From NCBI RefSeq assembly GCF_947495315.1, contig NZ_CANLYD010000003.1, positions 62,001 through 126,000 on the forward strand: a DNA stretch of 64,000 bases, read 5' to 3'. A model generated the notes under the pieces. The model ran no database searches and was not told the DNA's origin. It saw nothing but the letters and a program-made list of their open reading frames with translations. Of this stretch, positions 42,673 through 52,294 are shown piece by piece; within the stretch, counting starts at the first letter, position 1, and the number at the start of each line of letters is the position of its first letter. Both the position numbers and the translations under genes were made by a program. The stretch is from an uncultured Aquimarina sp. Lineage in GTDB: Bacteria > Bacteroidota > Bacteroidia > Flavobacteriales > Flavobacteriaceae.

Positions 42673-44637
42673 ATGAAATTAAAGTCAAATGCTTTAGTAA
42701 TCACTATGATCTTCGCAGCGTTTTTTTTAGTGAATTCAAAAGCTTCGCGCAAAATTATTCGATTTCCGAAATTCAGGGATTAGAACAAAAATTAAATAAA
42801 AAGTATAGAGAACTTAATAGGTTAGATTCTTTGATCACAGTTTATTGGAATGTTAGTTCTGACTCCGCAGCTAAATATATAAACAAAGGGCTTAACCTTT
42901 CCAAACAGATTAAGGATTCTGCACATATTGCTTTTTTTTATGACAGTTATGGGAATTATTATAACGATCAAAGAGTATATGAGAAGAGTATCAAGTATCT
43001 AGATACCGCATATTCTTTTTATGTCCGTTTCGAGGATACAACCAAAATGGCAGAGGTTCTAATAGATATAGGCGTTGGTTATTCTAGATTAGGTAAGTAT
43101 GATAAAGAGTTAGAAGCAACCTCAAAAGCATTGGTGTTACTGGAGAATGAAAAAGATAGCTTTTTACTATATTCAGTTTGTAATAATTTAGGGACTTTTT
43201 ATTTATCTACGGGAGAATTAGATAAGGCAGAGTCCTTCCTAAACCGTGCTTTGAAAATCACTAAATCTCTTAAACTCTCAGAATTTTCGTTGGTACCTAA
43301 TCTTAACTTAGGGAATATTGCCCAGGATGAAAAACAATTTTCAAAGGCAATAATGTATTACAAAGAAGTTTATCGAATTGCAGACTCATTGAATGTACCT
43401 TTATCTAAAGGGCTTTCTCAGAGCAATATGGCATATACTTTTTTTTTTAATGAAAGACTATAAGAATAGTGTTTTTCATGGAATAAGAGGATTAGAAGTT
43501 TTAAAAGAAAGTCAAAGTAATCCTGAATATATTAGTAATACTTTGCATACCCTCGGTGTCTCTTATTTTTTTACAAAGCAATATGATATTTCAGAAGCTT
43601 ATTTTTTGGAAGCTTGTGAATTATCTCTTAAAAGCGGTTACAAAGAAGGTCTTATTGATTGTAATAAGGGATTATATGATATTCAAAAAGAGAAAAGAAA
43701 TTTTGAAAAAGCATTACATTTTTATCAAGAATATATTCGGTATAGAGATAGTGTTTTTAATATTCAAACCTTTCAAAAAATAAATAAAATTGAATCAGAA
43801 AAGTTGGTTAGTAAAAAAAATCAGGAGATTGCAAACCTTTCTATAGATAGAGTAAATAGTGAAAATGAATTAAAAAAAAGCTACAATAAATATGGAATTG
43901 TTCTTTTGGTATGTATTGTGACCTTGTTCTTGGGAATAGTATTTTATGCCTTAAGAAATAGAGCAATAATTGCGGAAAATAAGGAGAAAATATTACAAAG
44001 TAAATTACACGCATTACGATCTCAGATGAATCCTCATTTTATTTTCAATACACTTAATAGTGTGCAAAACTTCATCTTAAAATCTGAAAAATTTGAAGCG
44101 TACAATTATCTAAATAGATTTTCCGAATTGATACGCTTAATTTTAAATAATTCTAAGCACTCTTTTACAGAGCTAAACAAAGAAATATTGTTAATCAGGA
44201 TGTATGTAGATTTAGAGCAATTACGATTTAGAAATAAAATTAAATATATTGAGGATATAAATTTTGATGTAGATAATGATAATACTCAAGTTTCTGCTAT
44301 GATTCTTCAACCCATTATCGAAAATGCTATTATTCATGGTTTAATGGGTAGAAAAGAGGGAGGATTTATTAAATTAACAATCCGTAAGCAGAATAATATG
44401 GTGAAATGTATTATCGAGGATAACGGTATAGGTAGAGAAAATTCAGTAATAAAAACACAGGAAAAAGTAAATAAGCACTTGTCTATGTCTGGTATGAATA
44501 CCAAATTGCGTATTGAAATGTTGCAAAAAAATGGACATCCAGATTCTTTTTTTAATATTGAAGATCTTTATGATAGTGCCAAAAAGCCATCTGGAACAAA
44601 AGTTACCGTTTTATTACCCATAATGACAAGCCAATGA
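42673..44637 (+). pseudogene. LytS-type TPR histidine kinase, broken by two homopolymer frameshifts
   Basis: Read as one gene it would have a signal peptide (MKLKSNALVITMIFAAFF, from ATG 42673), a TPR region, a membrane segment (GIVLLVCIVTLFLGIVFYAL) and a LytS-type kinase domain (phospho-acceptor His in SQMNPHFIFNTLNS; ATP-binding Asn/Gly in IIENAIIHG and IEDNGIGREN). The frame changes at a T8 run (42721-42728), where one extra T would restore FFFSEFKSFAQ, and at a T10 run (43439-43448), where one T fewer gives YTFFLMKDYKNS. As sequenced it reads as two open stretches, roughly 42591-43463 and 43393-44637. It may be a sequencing error, phase variation or decay. The LytTR gene overlaps its stop by four bases. 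Confidence 0.8.
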
Positions 44638-45389
44638 TCAAAAGATTAAAAACAGTAATAATTGATGATGAACCTAGTGGAATAGAAAATCTAGAGGAAC
44701 TTATTACCCAATTTTGTCCTCAATTAGAAATCATCAATACAGGAGAGACGTTAGAAGAAGCAAAATCGATCATTGATACTATTGATTTTGATTTAATCTT
44801 TCTGGATGTACAAATAGGTAATTCCACTATTTTTGATGTGATCTCCAAATTAAAAAAGAAAACTTTTGAAATTATATTTATTTCAGCACATAATCATGCA
44901 TTAAAAGCTTTTAAATATGATGCTGTCGATTACCTACTAAAACCTATAGATATAAAAAAATTAATTGATGCAGTAAATAGGGCAAATCTAAAAATCAGTA
45001 ATGATGCTTATTCTAATCATGCAAAAGATGTGTTGTCTAAAATTAAACAACCTAATACCCAAAAGGAGTACATTCCTGTTCCCACTGCTGATGGTTATGA
45101 AATGATCAAAGCTAATTCCATACTATACTGCATCGCAGATGGCAGTTATACGCAGGTTGTCACCAAAGATAGAGGTAGTATTATAGGTTCTCAAAATCTC
45201 AAATATTATGAAGAGCTGCTAAAATCCTTTAGTTTTATTAGGATACATCATTCTAGTCTAATTAATTCCGAATTTATAAAGCGTATCTCCAGAACCGATG
45301 GAGGATGTGTTACGATGGAAGATGGTAAAGTATTATCTATTTCCAAATCTAAAAAAGAAGAAACCTTTAAAAAACTGTTTCTTAAATGA
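44634..45389 (+). CDS. LytTR-family response regulator
   Basis: 251 residues. Receiver with VIIDDEPSG, phosphoacceptor Asp in LIFLDVQIG and Lys in YLLKPID. C-terminal LytTR DNA-binding domain: YIPVPTADGYEMIKANSILY, RIHHSSLINSEFIKRI. Its ATGA overlap with the kinase gene implies translational coupling. Such regulators bind paired repeats two turns apart; matching repeats are at 42416 and 47208. Confidence 0.95.
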   Translation: MIKRLKTVIIDDEPSGIENLEELITQFCPQLEIINTGETLEEAKSIIDTIDFDLIFLDVQIGNSTIFDVISKLKKKTFEIIFISAHNHALKAFKYDAVDYLLKPIDIKKLIDAVNRANLKISNDAYSNHAKDVLSKIKQPNTQKEYIPVPTADGYEMIKANSILYCIADGSYTQVVTKDRGSIIGSQNLKYYEELLKSFSFIRIHHSSLINSEFIKRISRTDGGCVTMEDGKVLSISKSKKEETFKKLFLK

Positions 45390-45492
45390 AAGAATTTACT
45401 CGTCATTGACTAATTATATGATTCTCTAATGTATTAAGAACTTTTATATAGGGAAAAGAGCCTTTTTGCTATCCTAAAGTATTCAAGTAACC

Positions 45493-45521
45493 AACAGTTG
45501 TTATAATTTACTCACCAGTTA
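45493..45521. promoter_or_regulatory. Weak LytTR-like repeat pair before the astacin gene
   Basis: AACAGTTG (45493) and ACCAGTTA (45514), 21 bp apart, matching the GTT core of the known LytTR consensus but not the AATTGATA pair. A TAAGTTTG -7 box lies at 45577-45584. Confidence 0.3.
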
Positions 45522-45576
45522 CCAAGCCAAAATTGCCAACGGTCAAGTGTACCTTTTTCATTGAGAATAGCAAGTT

Positions 45577-45584
45577 TAAGTTTG
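45577..45584 (+). promoter_or_regulatory. Likely promoter -7 box of the astacin gene (TAAGTTTG)
   Basis: Fits TAnnTTTG 32 bases before the start codon, downstream of the weak repeat pair. Confidence 0.5.
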
Positions 45585-45616
45585 CACCAAATATTTCAGT
45601 AACTTAAACTAACAAT

Positions 45617-47074
45617 ATGAAATTATTACATTTTTTATGTGCAATTATAGTAGTAGCTATGTTCACAAGTTGTCAAACGGATGAGGGGTCTTTATCCGAT
45701 ATTTCAGAAGTAGATGCGCTTGCACTGGAGCTCAACACTGAGAATGAAAGGTATCCATTAATTAATAGTGAAACTGTCTTTACAAAAAGTTTTTTTGGTG
45801 CGGAAACTGAGTTTCATACGGTAGAAAATTTTTATGTCCTGGGTGATATGCTTTTGACTAAAAAGCAAGTAGAAGAGTCAAATAATATTGCTAAAGGTGT
45901 TATCGAAAATCTAAGCAGTCGTCTATGGCCACAGCGTGGAGATTTTCACGAAGTTCATTATGTAGTTGATCCTAGTTTGCCAAGAAAAGAAAGAGTTTAT
46001 GATGCAATTCGCCATTGGGAACAGAGAACATCTATACGTTTTATTCCACGCACTAATCAAAGAGATTATGTGAAGTTTGAGCAACGTAATGGTTGTTTTT
46101 CTATTGTTGGAAAATTAGAGGCAGGTGGTGAGCAAATTATATCTGTTGGGAGTGGATGTTCTACAGGAAATACAATCCATGAGATTGGTCATGCTATAGG
46201 TTTGTTTCATGAGCAGGGACATCCTCAAAGGGATAATTTTGTAAACGTTCTGGAAGAGAATGTATTTCCTCAAGGTAGGGTAGGGAATTTTAGAAAGCTA
46301 AATGCAAATTCAGTTGAAACAACGAGCTTCGATTTTGGCTCTATTATGATGTATGGCTCCTTCTTTTTTAGCAATCCAAATGATCGTAAACCAACTATTA
46401 CAAAAAAAGATGGAAGTACATTTAATGTACAGCGTAATGGATTGAGTCCAAAAGATATTGAGGTTGTAGATTTTATGTATCCAAATAAATTTGATACCAA
46501 TGCAATAACTGATATTAATGGAAACTGGGCTTATAATGAAATAGCTCACTTTATCAGTAATGGAAAATTGAGAGGATACCCTAATCGAACTTTTCGACCA
46601 AATAATTCTATTACCAGAGCAGAATTGGCAGCTATGATTGTTGCTACTATTCCGCTAAGCTCTTCTAACAATGCACCTACATTATCAGATATCTCAGGAC
46701 ATTGGGCAGAGAATGCTATTAAACAAGTGGCAAGAGCAGGATTTATGTCTGGATATCCTGATGGTACTTTCCGCCCTAATAGAAATGTTACAAGACAAGA
46801 AGTAATTGTAGCGTTAACTAATGGAGTAGGTTCTAATTCAAATAATGTTAATGAGTTAAACTTTTTTAGTGATGTTAACTCCATAGCTAACTGGGCAAAA
46901 CCAGCTATTTTGAGAGCTTTTAAAAACAAACTTATTGTTAATTACGCTAATAAGCGTAGATTAAATCCTACTAGAAATGCAACTAGAGCAGAAGTTGCAG
47001 CAATTCTATATAGAAGATTAGTATGGAGTCGGAATATTGCACATCCATATACAAGCCCTTATTTAGCTCAATAA
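45617..47074 (+). CDS. Astacin-like metalloprotease lipoprotein with three SLH domains
   Basis: 485 residues; lipobox MFTSC (Cys 19). An astacin (M12A) domain about residues 100-290 has the zinc site IHEIGHAIGLFHEQGH (H188, E189, H192, H198) and a Met-turn at SIMMYGS. The C-terminal third is three S-layer-homology domains: DINGNWAYNEIAHFI with TFRPNNSITRAELAAM, DISGHWAENAIKQVA with TFRPNRNVTRQEV, and DVNSIANWAKPAIL with LNPTRNATRAEVAAIL. SLH domains normally bind pyruvylated cell-wall polymers of Firmicutes or cyanobacterial envelopes. A lipoprotein with SLH domains in this lineage is unusual. Confidence 0.93.
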   Translation: MKLLHFLCAIIVVAMFTSCQTDEGSLSDISEVDALALELNTENERYPLINSETVFTKSFFGAETEFHTVENFYVLGDMLLTKKQVEESNNIAKGVIENLSSRLWPQRGDFHEVHYVVDPSLPRKERVYDAIRHWEQRTSIRFIPRTNQRDYVKFEQRNGCFSIVGKLEAGGEQIISVGSGCSTGNTIHEIGHAIGLFHEQGHPQRDNFVNVLEENVFPQGRVGNFRKLNANSVETTSFDFGSIMMYGSFFFSNPNDRKPTITKKDGSTFNVQRNGLSPKDIEVVDFMYPNKFDTNAITDINGNWAYNEIAHFISNGKLRGYPNRTFRPNNSITRAELAAMIVATIPLSSSNNAPTLSDISGHWAENAIKQVARAGFMSGYPDGTFRPNRNVTRQEVIVALTNGVGSNSNNVNELNFFSDVNSIANWAKPAILRAFKNKLIVNYANKRRLNPTRNATRAEVAAILYRRLVWSRNIAHPYTSPYLAQ

Positions 47075-47111
47075 ATAAAGTACACTAAAATAAACGAATC
47101 GTCAAATTGCA

Positions 47112-47142
47112 AAAATACCGGAGATTTTTCCTTCGGTATTTT
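47112..47142 (+). terminator. Terminator of the astacin gene
   Basis: Stem AAAATACCG / CGGTATTTT about 40 bases past the stop codon, ending in T residues. Confidence 0.8.
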
Positions 47143-47522
47143 TCATTGTGAATTTATTTTAAATTGAAATACGAATATATGTGTCAATTTCCCCTGTAAA
47201 TAATAGAAATTGATACTTACTTGATTTTGATTGATAATTATCTACTTGGAGACATAAGTTAGTATGATTGTCTAATGAATGGTTATTAAAAATCCATTTA
47301 GATAATTGTATACTGAAATATTGAATAGCATTTGACAGAAGTTGAATAATCTAAAAAACTGAGTTTTACTTTTAAAAATTTTACCGGCTAATTGAATCAA
47401 ACGCTAAATATACCATAAACAATGTATAAACTTTTCTAAAAACGTACGGTTTTAGTGCTTTTTGGGGAATCTTTAACAACGTAAAATATTGTTTGTTAGT
47501 ATCTTAAGGTAAAATAGAAATT
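47143..47522. other. A/T-rich intergenic region
   Basis: About 380 bases without a gene. It contains the second AATTGATA-type repeat pair (47208-47236); a near-consensus promoter (TTTG at 47461, TATTGTTTG at 47487) lies before the next gene. Confidence 0.55.
47208..47236. promoter_or_regulatory. Paired direct repeat, candidate LytTR operator 2
   Basis: AATTGATA (47208-47215) and GATTGATA (47229-47236), starts 21 bp apart. The 15 bases AATTGATACTTACTT are identical to those at 42416-42430. Confidence 0.5.
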
Positions 47523-47879
47523 ATGAAAAAAGTACTACTTATTATGTTGTTTTTTGTTGGTTTAACTTCTTTGTATTCCAACATAGGTTACACTGAAGCT
47601 AATGTATTAACTTTTGTAAATGATAAAGCATTTTCTTTTGAGCTCGACGCCACATCTACGCAACAGTCTATTACCATCTTATCTGATGTAAAAGAACCTA
47701 TGTTAATTAAGATTATTGACAAATCCGGTTTCATTAGAATTCAGAAAAAATTACATCTCGATAGAGAAATCGATCTCTCTTTATTGGAAGAAGGACTATA
47801 CCTAATCAAAGTACACGTAGGTAATCATATGGAAGTCAAAAGATTTTACAAAGGTAATGATGGTGTTGATATTAGATGA
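47523..47879 (+). CDS. Small secreted T9SS-CTD-like protein, 118 aa
   Basis: Signal peptide (VLLIMLFFVGLTSLYS), then a single beta-rich domain that resembles a T9SS sorting domain standing alone: PMLIKIIDKSGFIRIQKK and SLLEEGLYLIKVHVGNHMEVKRFYKG (compare LPSGQYFIKV...). No other domain. Perhaps a component or decoy of the secretion pathway; function unknown. Confidence 0.75.
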   Translation: MKKVLLIMLFFVGLTSLYSNIGYTEANVLTFVNDKAFSFELDATSTQQSITILSDVKEPMLIKIIDKSGFIRIQKKLHLDREIDLSLLEEGLYLIKVHVGNHMEVKRFYKGNDGVDIR

Positions 47880-47997
47880 AATATGCTAGATCAGTATTTT
47901 TGATGATATTAAGAGAAACTAGATTAACAAAGATTTGATTACAATAAAGTCGAATCGCTTTACTATCAAATTTCGAGATTGAACATTGTAGCATAAC

Positions 47998-48027
47998 AAA
48001 AAAGCTTCTGTCAACAGAAGCTTTTTT
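47998..48027. terminator. Bidirectional terminator
   Basis: AAAAAAGCTTCTG / CAGAAGCTTTTTT with a four-base loop, between convergent genes. Confidence 0.9.
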
Positions 48028-48058
48028 GTTATTAATAACTACTATATAAAATAGTTTG

Positions 48059-51000
48059 CTAAGAGCTTTTGACTATTTTTTTTATCAATTTTGAGGTTCC
48101 GTATTCTAAAATCAAAATATAAACGCCATTTCTATATGTGGATAAATCAATTATTTGTGAAGTTTGATTTAACGAATTTGGAGATGTTCTTTGTATAAGT
48201 TTTCCGTTGATATCTAAAACTGAAATATGGATTTCTGAATTGCTTGGAATTCCATTAATATAAACAAGATTAAGTAATGGATTTTGATAAATATTAATAC
48301 TGTTTTTATCCAATTCTGATATGTTCAGGGTTGACTCAATATTGATCGTAAATTGTATGGTTTGGGAAGCTCCGTTACAATCATTTGAAAAATCAACTTG
48401 CGCCGTCCAATTACCTTCTACTTCAGTATCATTATCCGAAACAGAGGTAAACGAAATCTCTTCTGATGAATACGTAGTATTATTTGGAGCTGTCCAAGTT
48501 AATTCACCATCGTATAGGTTGGACGGTAATCGTAAGCTGAAATCACTGCCTGTATCGATATTCAATTCTGTAGTATTTGCTATGTTAGTGTATTCAGTAT
48601 TATCTATATTTATTTGGACAGCGTCAGATAAGTCTGCATTCAGCGGATATACCGTTAGAATTAGATTTTGAGTACTATCTTCATCGCAGGCATTCTGATT
48701 TTTATACCGTACAATATACGTCCCAGAATCGGATGGTGCTACATTGGTCAATTGCCAGGCAGTTGATAAATCAGGCGTTGTATCTATGGTTCCGTCAGGA
48801 TATTTGATTTCGAAATTAGATGTGCCGGCATTTTGGACTCCAAGATAAATACTGGCGCCTTCACAAATTTCCAGATTATCTTGTTGAAACCAACTGGCCC
48901 CATCATTTACAAATGGCGTCAGTGCAAGTGGTTCCTGTACGTTCAATACGATGGTTGCTTGTGCAATACAAGATCCATTATCATAAGAAACCAGATACGA
49001 ACCGGAATCCGATGGTTGAACGTCATTGAAGATCCACGCTGTAGATACATCCGGAGTATCATCGATTATTCCATCCGGATATTGTATTTGCACATTTTCT
49101 GATCCTACATTCTGCATTCCTAAATAAATATTGGTTCCCTGACATACTTCAAGAGTACTTTGTTGTAGCCATTCTGTTCCGTTGTTTACAAATGGAGTAA
49201 CTACTTCGTCACACTGTAATGGTGATAATGAGGCTTCAAAAATTCCTCTTCCATGCGTTCCTATAAATATTTTGTCTTCATTTAAATACTGAATCTCAAT
49301 ATCATTGACTGATGTATTCGGCAGACATCCATATTTTTTCCACTCCTGTGTTTCGTTTTCAAGAAAGAATACACCGTTGTATGTTCCAATAAAAATAGAA
49401 CCCGCTTGGGTATCATAAGTTTCCAATGATAAAATAGGAATGTTTGGCAAATTATAAGATATATTTTCCCAATTAATTCCTCCATCAGTCGATTTATAAA
49501 CTTTACCGTTATTGGTATATCCGCCATACGAGATGAAGACCGTATTTTCATCCGTTGGATGAACTTCCAGATCAGATATGTATTGATTTAGCGGAGTGCT
49601 ATTCGAAGACCAATTTAAATTAGTTGGATCTTTTGCATAAACTACATTAAATCGAGAAGCATATATTTTATCAGAGTTAGTTTTAGCAATTGCGATTTGT
49701 TCCAAATCATCAGAAGGACTCACATTATTACCAATAATAGTCCAATTAGTACCTTGATCATCTGACGCATATACACTATTATATCCAATAATAATGCGAT
49801 TAGAATTGTTAGGATCTAATTTGAAAGGAGTTTCCCAAGCTCCATTTCCGTCCTCTCCCGGAGGAGAAATGAAAGTTCGGGTTCCGTTGACCCATTTCCT
49901 TAACGCCCCATTTTGAATGGCATAGTATCGGTTATTAGGATTATTAAAATCTATTTCTTGTCCCATTCCATCAGCGGTGGGTTCATAACTTTGCCAAGAA
50001 CCATTAGAGTTTCTGGTTACGTTTCCGTTATCTTGAGATCCTGCTCCTAATATATTCGGATCGGTTTGAGAAATGGCAATATCATAGTATTGTGTGATAA
50101 ATAAGTCCGAAGATAAGTTCGCAAAGGAGTTATTGGATACAGAATACCTAAATATTCCTCCGTCATTACAATAATAGATAAAATCTGACTGTAATGGATT
50201 CGTGTAAATATTTCGTTGATCTACATGTATAAAAGGTAGGCCATTTTGTCCTAACCACTGTGTTGTAGCTTGAAAACTATCACCTTCGTTACTGGAGGCA
50301 TAACATTCAAAATTACCAACAACGATATTTGAATCAGAATTATTAGCGAAGGAAACAACACAATTAGATTCTGGTAAGGTTTTTTGACTAAAGTTTTGTC
50401 CAAAGTCTGATGATACATTAAGCGTAGATCCGTTAGTAATGGCTACATACCCGGAATTGGATTTGGTTGAAACTGAAATTCTAACTTGACCACTTCCAAA
50501 ATCATTATTTAGGTTAAAGCTTTGACCATTGTTAGTGCTTAAATAGAACTGACCGCTAGACCCACCTGCATATGCGTCATTAGAGTTTATACTATATCTA
50601 ACTGCTCTGATATTTGCATTGATTATTTTAGTAGTAGTATTAAAATAATCGGTTGTTCTATATAGTCCATCAGAGGTTGCCACTAAAAATTCATCAGCGT
50701 TATTGGGGTTTACATCTATTTCATAAATTCTAATATTTTGTGGTAAGGTGAATGTTAAGTTAGTTGGTGCAAAGCTTACGCCTCCATCATTTGATTCGTA
50801 TATACCAATACCAGGAGGACCATACCAAACAATATCACTCAATGCAATAATAATCCTATCCGGATTAGCAGAATCCACAATAATATCTGAAACCGCTGTG
50901 TGAGGTAAGTTGTCGTTTAAATTGGTGTACGATTGACCTCCATCTGTAGTTTTCCAGATTCCTCCAAAAGCAGCACCTACCCAAAACGTATCAGGGTCCG

Positions 51001-51457
51001 TAGGGTGAAATCCGATACTGCTTACTCTACCCATATCAATTTGATAACCAAAATTACCATTGTAGTTTACTGCACTCCATTGTGCATTAAAATCAGAATC
51101 TTGACAATTGGCATTAGAAGAACGTTTTTGGGATATATTAGATTGAGTGAAATCTCCTAGAGTACCATTTTCATTTAGATGGTGTTTCCAAAAACTTTTC
51201 CACCTTTGATATTTCACGAAATCACCGTCTCTAAAGTCCCCTTGTGATAATTCTGCAAAAGTCAATCCCGGACAACTTATTTTAAAATAAGCATCTGCTT
51301 CTTTTATAATATCATCAAAGGTTACTTTTTGACCATTTTTTTGTATCAGAAACGGATTAGAGATTATTTCTTTAATGTTTCTAGCGGGTTCTTTTTTTTG
51401 CGAAGTTACTGTCATGCATAGAAGTGAGATGAGCAGTACGATGAATGTTCTCTTCAT
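48059..51457 (-). CDS. Giant T9SS-secreted sortilin/BNR-repeat protein with Ig-like domains
   Basis: 1132 residues from ATG 51457. Signal peptide (FIVLLISLLCMTVTS). A long series of BNR/Asp-box style blades: GIWKTTDGGQSYTNL, GIYESNDGGVSFAP, GLYRTTDYFN, FYLSTNNGQSF, VYASDDQGTNW, KVYKSTDGGINWENI, together forming sortilin-like ten-bladed propellers. Then two or three Ig-like/PKD-like repeats (VNNGTEWLQQSTLEVCQGTNIYLGMQNVG and VNDGASWFQQDNLEICEGASIYLGVQNAG) and a T9SS sorting domain (NISELDKNSINIYQNP ... YRNGVYILILEYG). A surface-displayed adhesin or glycan-binding protein is likely; no catalytic residues are evident. Confidence 0.9.
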   Translation of the reverse strand: MKRTFIVLLISLLCMTVTSQKKEPARNIKEIISNPFLIQKNGQKVTFDDIIKEADAYFKISCPGLTFAELSQGDFRDGDFVKYQRWKSFWKHHLNENGTLGDFTQSNISQKRSSNANCQDSDFNAQWSAVNYNGNFGYQIDMGRVSSIGFHPTDPDTFWVGAAFGGIWKTTDGGQSYTNLNDNLPHTAVSDIIVDSANPDRIIIALSDIVWYGPPGIGIYESNDGGVSFAPTNLTFTLPQNIRIYEIDVNPNNADEFLVATSDGLYRTTDYFNTTTKIINANIRAVRYSINSNDAYAGGSSGQFYLSTNNGQSFNLNNDFGSGQVRISVSTKSNSGYVAITNGSTLNVSSDFGQNFSQKTLPESNCVVSFANNSDSNIVVGNFECYASSNEGDSFQATTQWLGQNGLPFIHVDQRNIYTNPLQSDFIYYCNDGGIFRYSVSNNSFANLSSDLFITQYYDIAISQTDPNILGAGSQDNGNVTRNSNGSWQSYEPTADGMGQEIDFNNPNNRYYAIQNGALRKWVNGTRTFISPPGEDGNGAWETPFKLDPNNSNRIIIGYNSVYASDDQGTNWTIIGNNVSPSDDLEQIAIAKTNSDKIYASRFNVVYAKDPTNLNWSSNSTPLNQYISDLEVHPTDENTVFISYGGYTNNGKVYKSTDGGINWENISYNLPNIPILSLETYDTQAGSIFIGTYNGVFFLENETQEWKKYGCLPNTSVNDIEIQYLNEDKIFIGTHGRGIFEASLSPLQCDEVVTPFVNNGTEWLQQSTLEVCQGTNIYLGMQNVGSENVQIQYPDGIIDDTPDVSTAWIFNDVQPSDSGSYLVSYDNGSCIAQATIVLNVQEPLALTPFVNDGASWFQQDNLEICEGASIYLGVQNAGTSNFEIKYPDGTIDTTPDLSTAWQLTNVAPSDSGTYIVRYKNQNACDEDSTQNLILTVYPLNADLSDAVQINIDNTEYTNIANTTELNIDTGSDFSLRLPSNLYDGELTWTAPNNTTYSSEEISFTSVSDNDTEVEGNWTAQVDFSNDCNGASQTIQFTINIESTLNISELDKNSINIYQNPLLNLVYINGIPSNSEIHISVLDINGKLIQRTSPNSLNQTSQIIDLSTYRNGVYILILEYGTSKLIKKIVKSS

Positions 51458-51720
51458 TTTGTTGAGTTTTGTGTGTATGATAAGTTGATTAAACAATGCA
51501 ACTTATCCATTTTTTTTGGAGTTGTGTATTATAATTTTACCCCAAGTATGTAGTTTCTTACCAAATACATATGATTTTGATAACTTCTTAAAAGAAAATA
51601 TAGTGTGCTTCAAGCAAAATTTGAATTTGAGTTGAAATTATAGAGTGTTAAAAAATTATCAATGGATGATTTAAGGAAAAAAAGGGTTTGACGCATTGTT
51701 GGAATCCCCCGAAAACACAA

Positions 51721-51742
51721 AATCCTGCCTTATGGCAGGATT
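51721..51742 (-). terminator. tmRNA terminator
   Basis: On the minus strand AATCCTGCC-ATAA-GGCAGGATT followed by TTGTGTTTT, directly after the tmRNA 3' end. Confidence 0.85.
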
Positions 51743-51746
51743 AAAG

Positions 51747-52142
51747 TGGAGTCGGAGGGATTCGAACCCTCGTCCAAACAAGTAATACAATAGCTTTCTA
51801 CACGCTTAGTTTTTGTTTAATTTTCGTCGATATGAAAGACCAAAAACCGCCAACGTATCGCTTATTCTCAATTAAATTTCGAAACTATATCAAGATACTA
51901 TAGTTTCTAGGTTTACTTTTACGATACTCAAAACCAAACGCCATAAACCAAGGCTTTTGAAGAGTATCCTGCTTGTCTACCTTGTAGACCGAGGCATTAT
52001 CCTACTAAAATTCAGATTATGCAGCTAGGGCGTAGTTATTCTCGCCGTTTAAAAAAGGTGAAATATGATATTTACGAGCTATATCCCAGCGCTCGACGTG
52101 CTTACCACTCTATTAATCTCGCTGTCAAAACCAGTCGACCCC
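51747..52142 (-). ncRNA. ssrA: Transfer-messenger RNA (tmRNA)
   Basis: Rescues stalled ribosomes and tags their products. The acceptor arm pairs GGGGTCG (5', from 52142) with CGACTCC (3'), discriminator A at 51747; the T-loop GGTTCGAATCC is present. The resume/tag frame at 52017-52046 encodes GENNYALAA then TAA. The bases after the discriminator read CTT, so the CCA tail must be added after transcription. About 396 nt, the usual length. Confidence 0.97.
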
Positions 52143-52294
52143 AATACTAATTACGAATGAAGAATTGCAAATTCAGATTATTAAAACATTCTAAAAAAAA
52201 TCTGAACTCCTCACTCAAAATGGATGGCAAAGATAATCATATTTGTCATATCTTAGCCGCGCTTTTACATAAACAAAATACATACCAAAACTTT

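Noticed and set aside
51747..51800. Separate tRNA gene suggested by the T-loop GGTTCGAATCC
   Set aside because: It is the 3' tRNA-like part of tmRNA; no anticodon arm.
52157..52294. 46-residue extension of the saccharopine-dehydrogenase-like protein
   Set aside because: The family starts at MTTFGIIRERK; the extension is Lys/Asn-rich and unlike any presequence.
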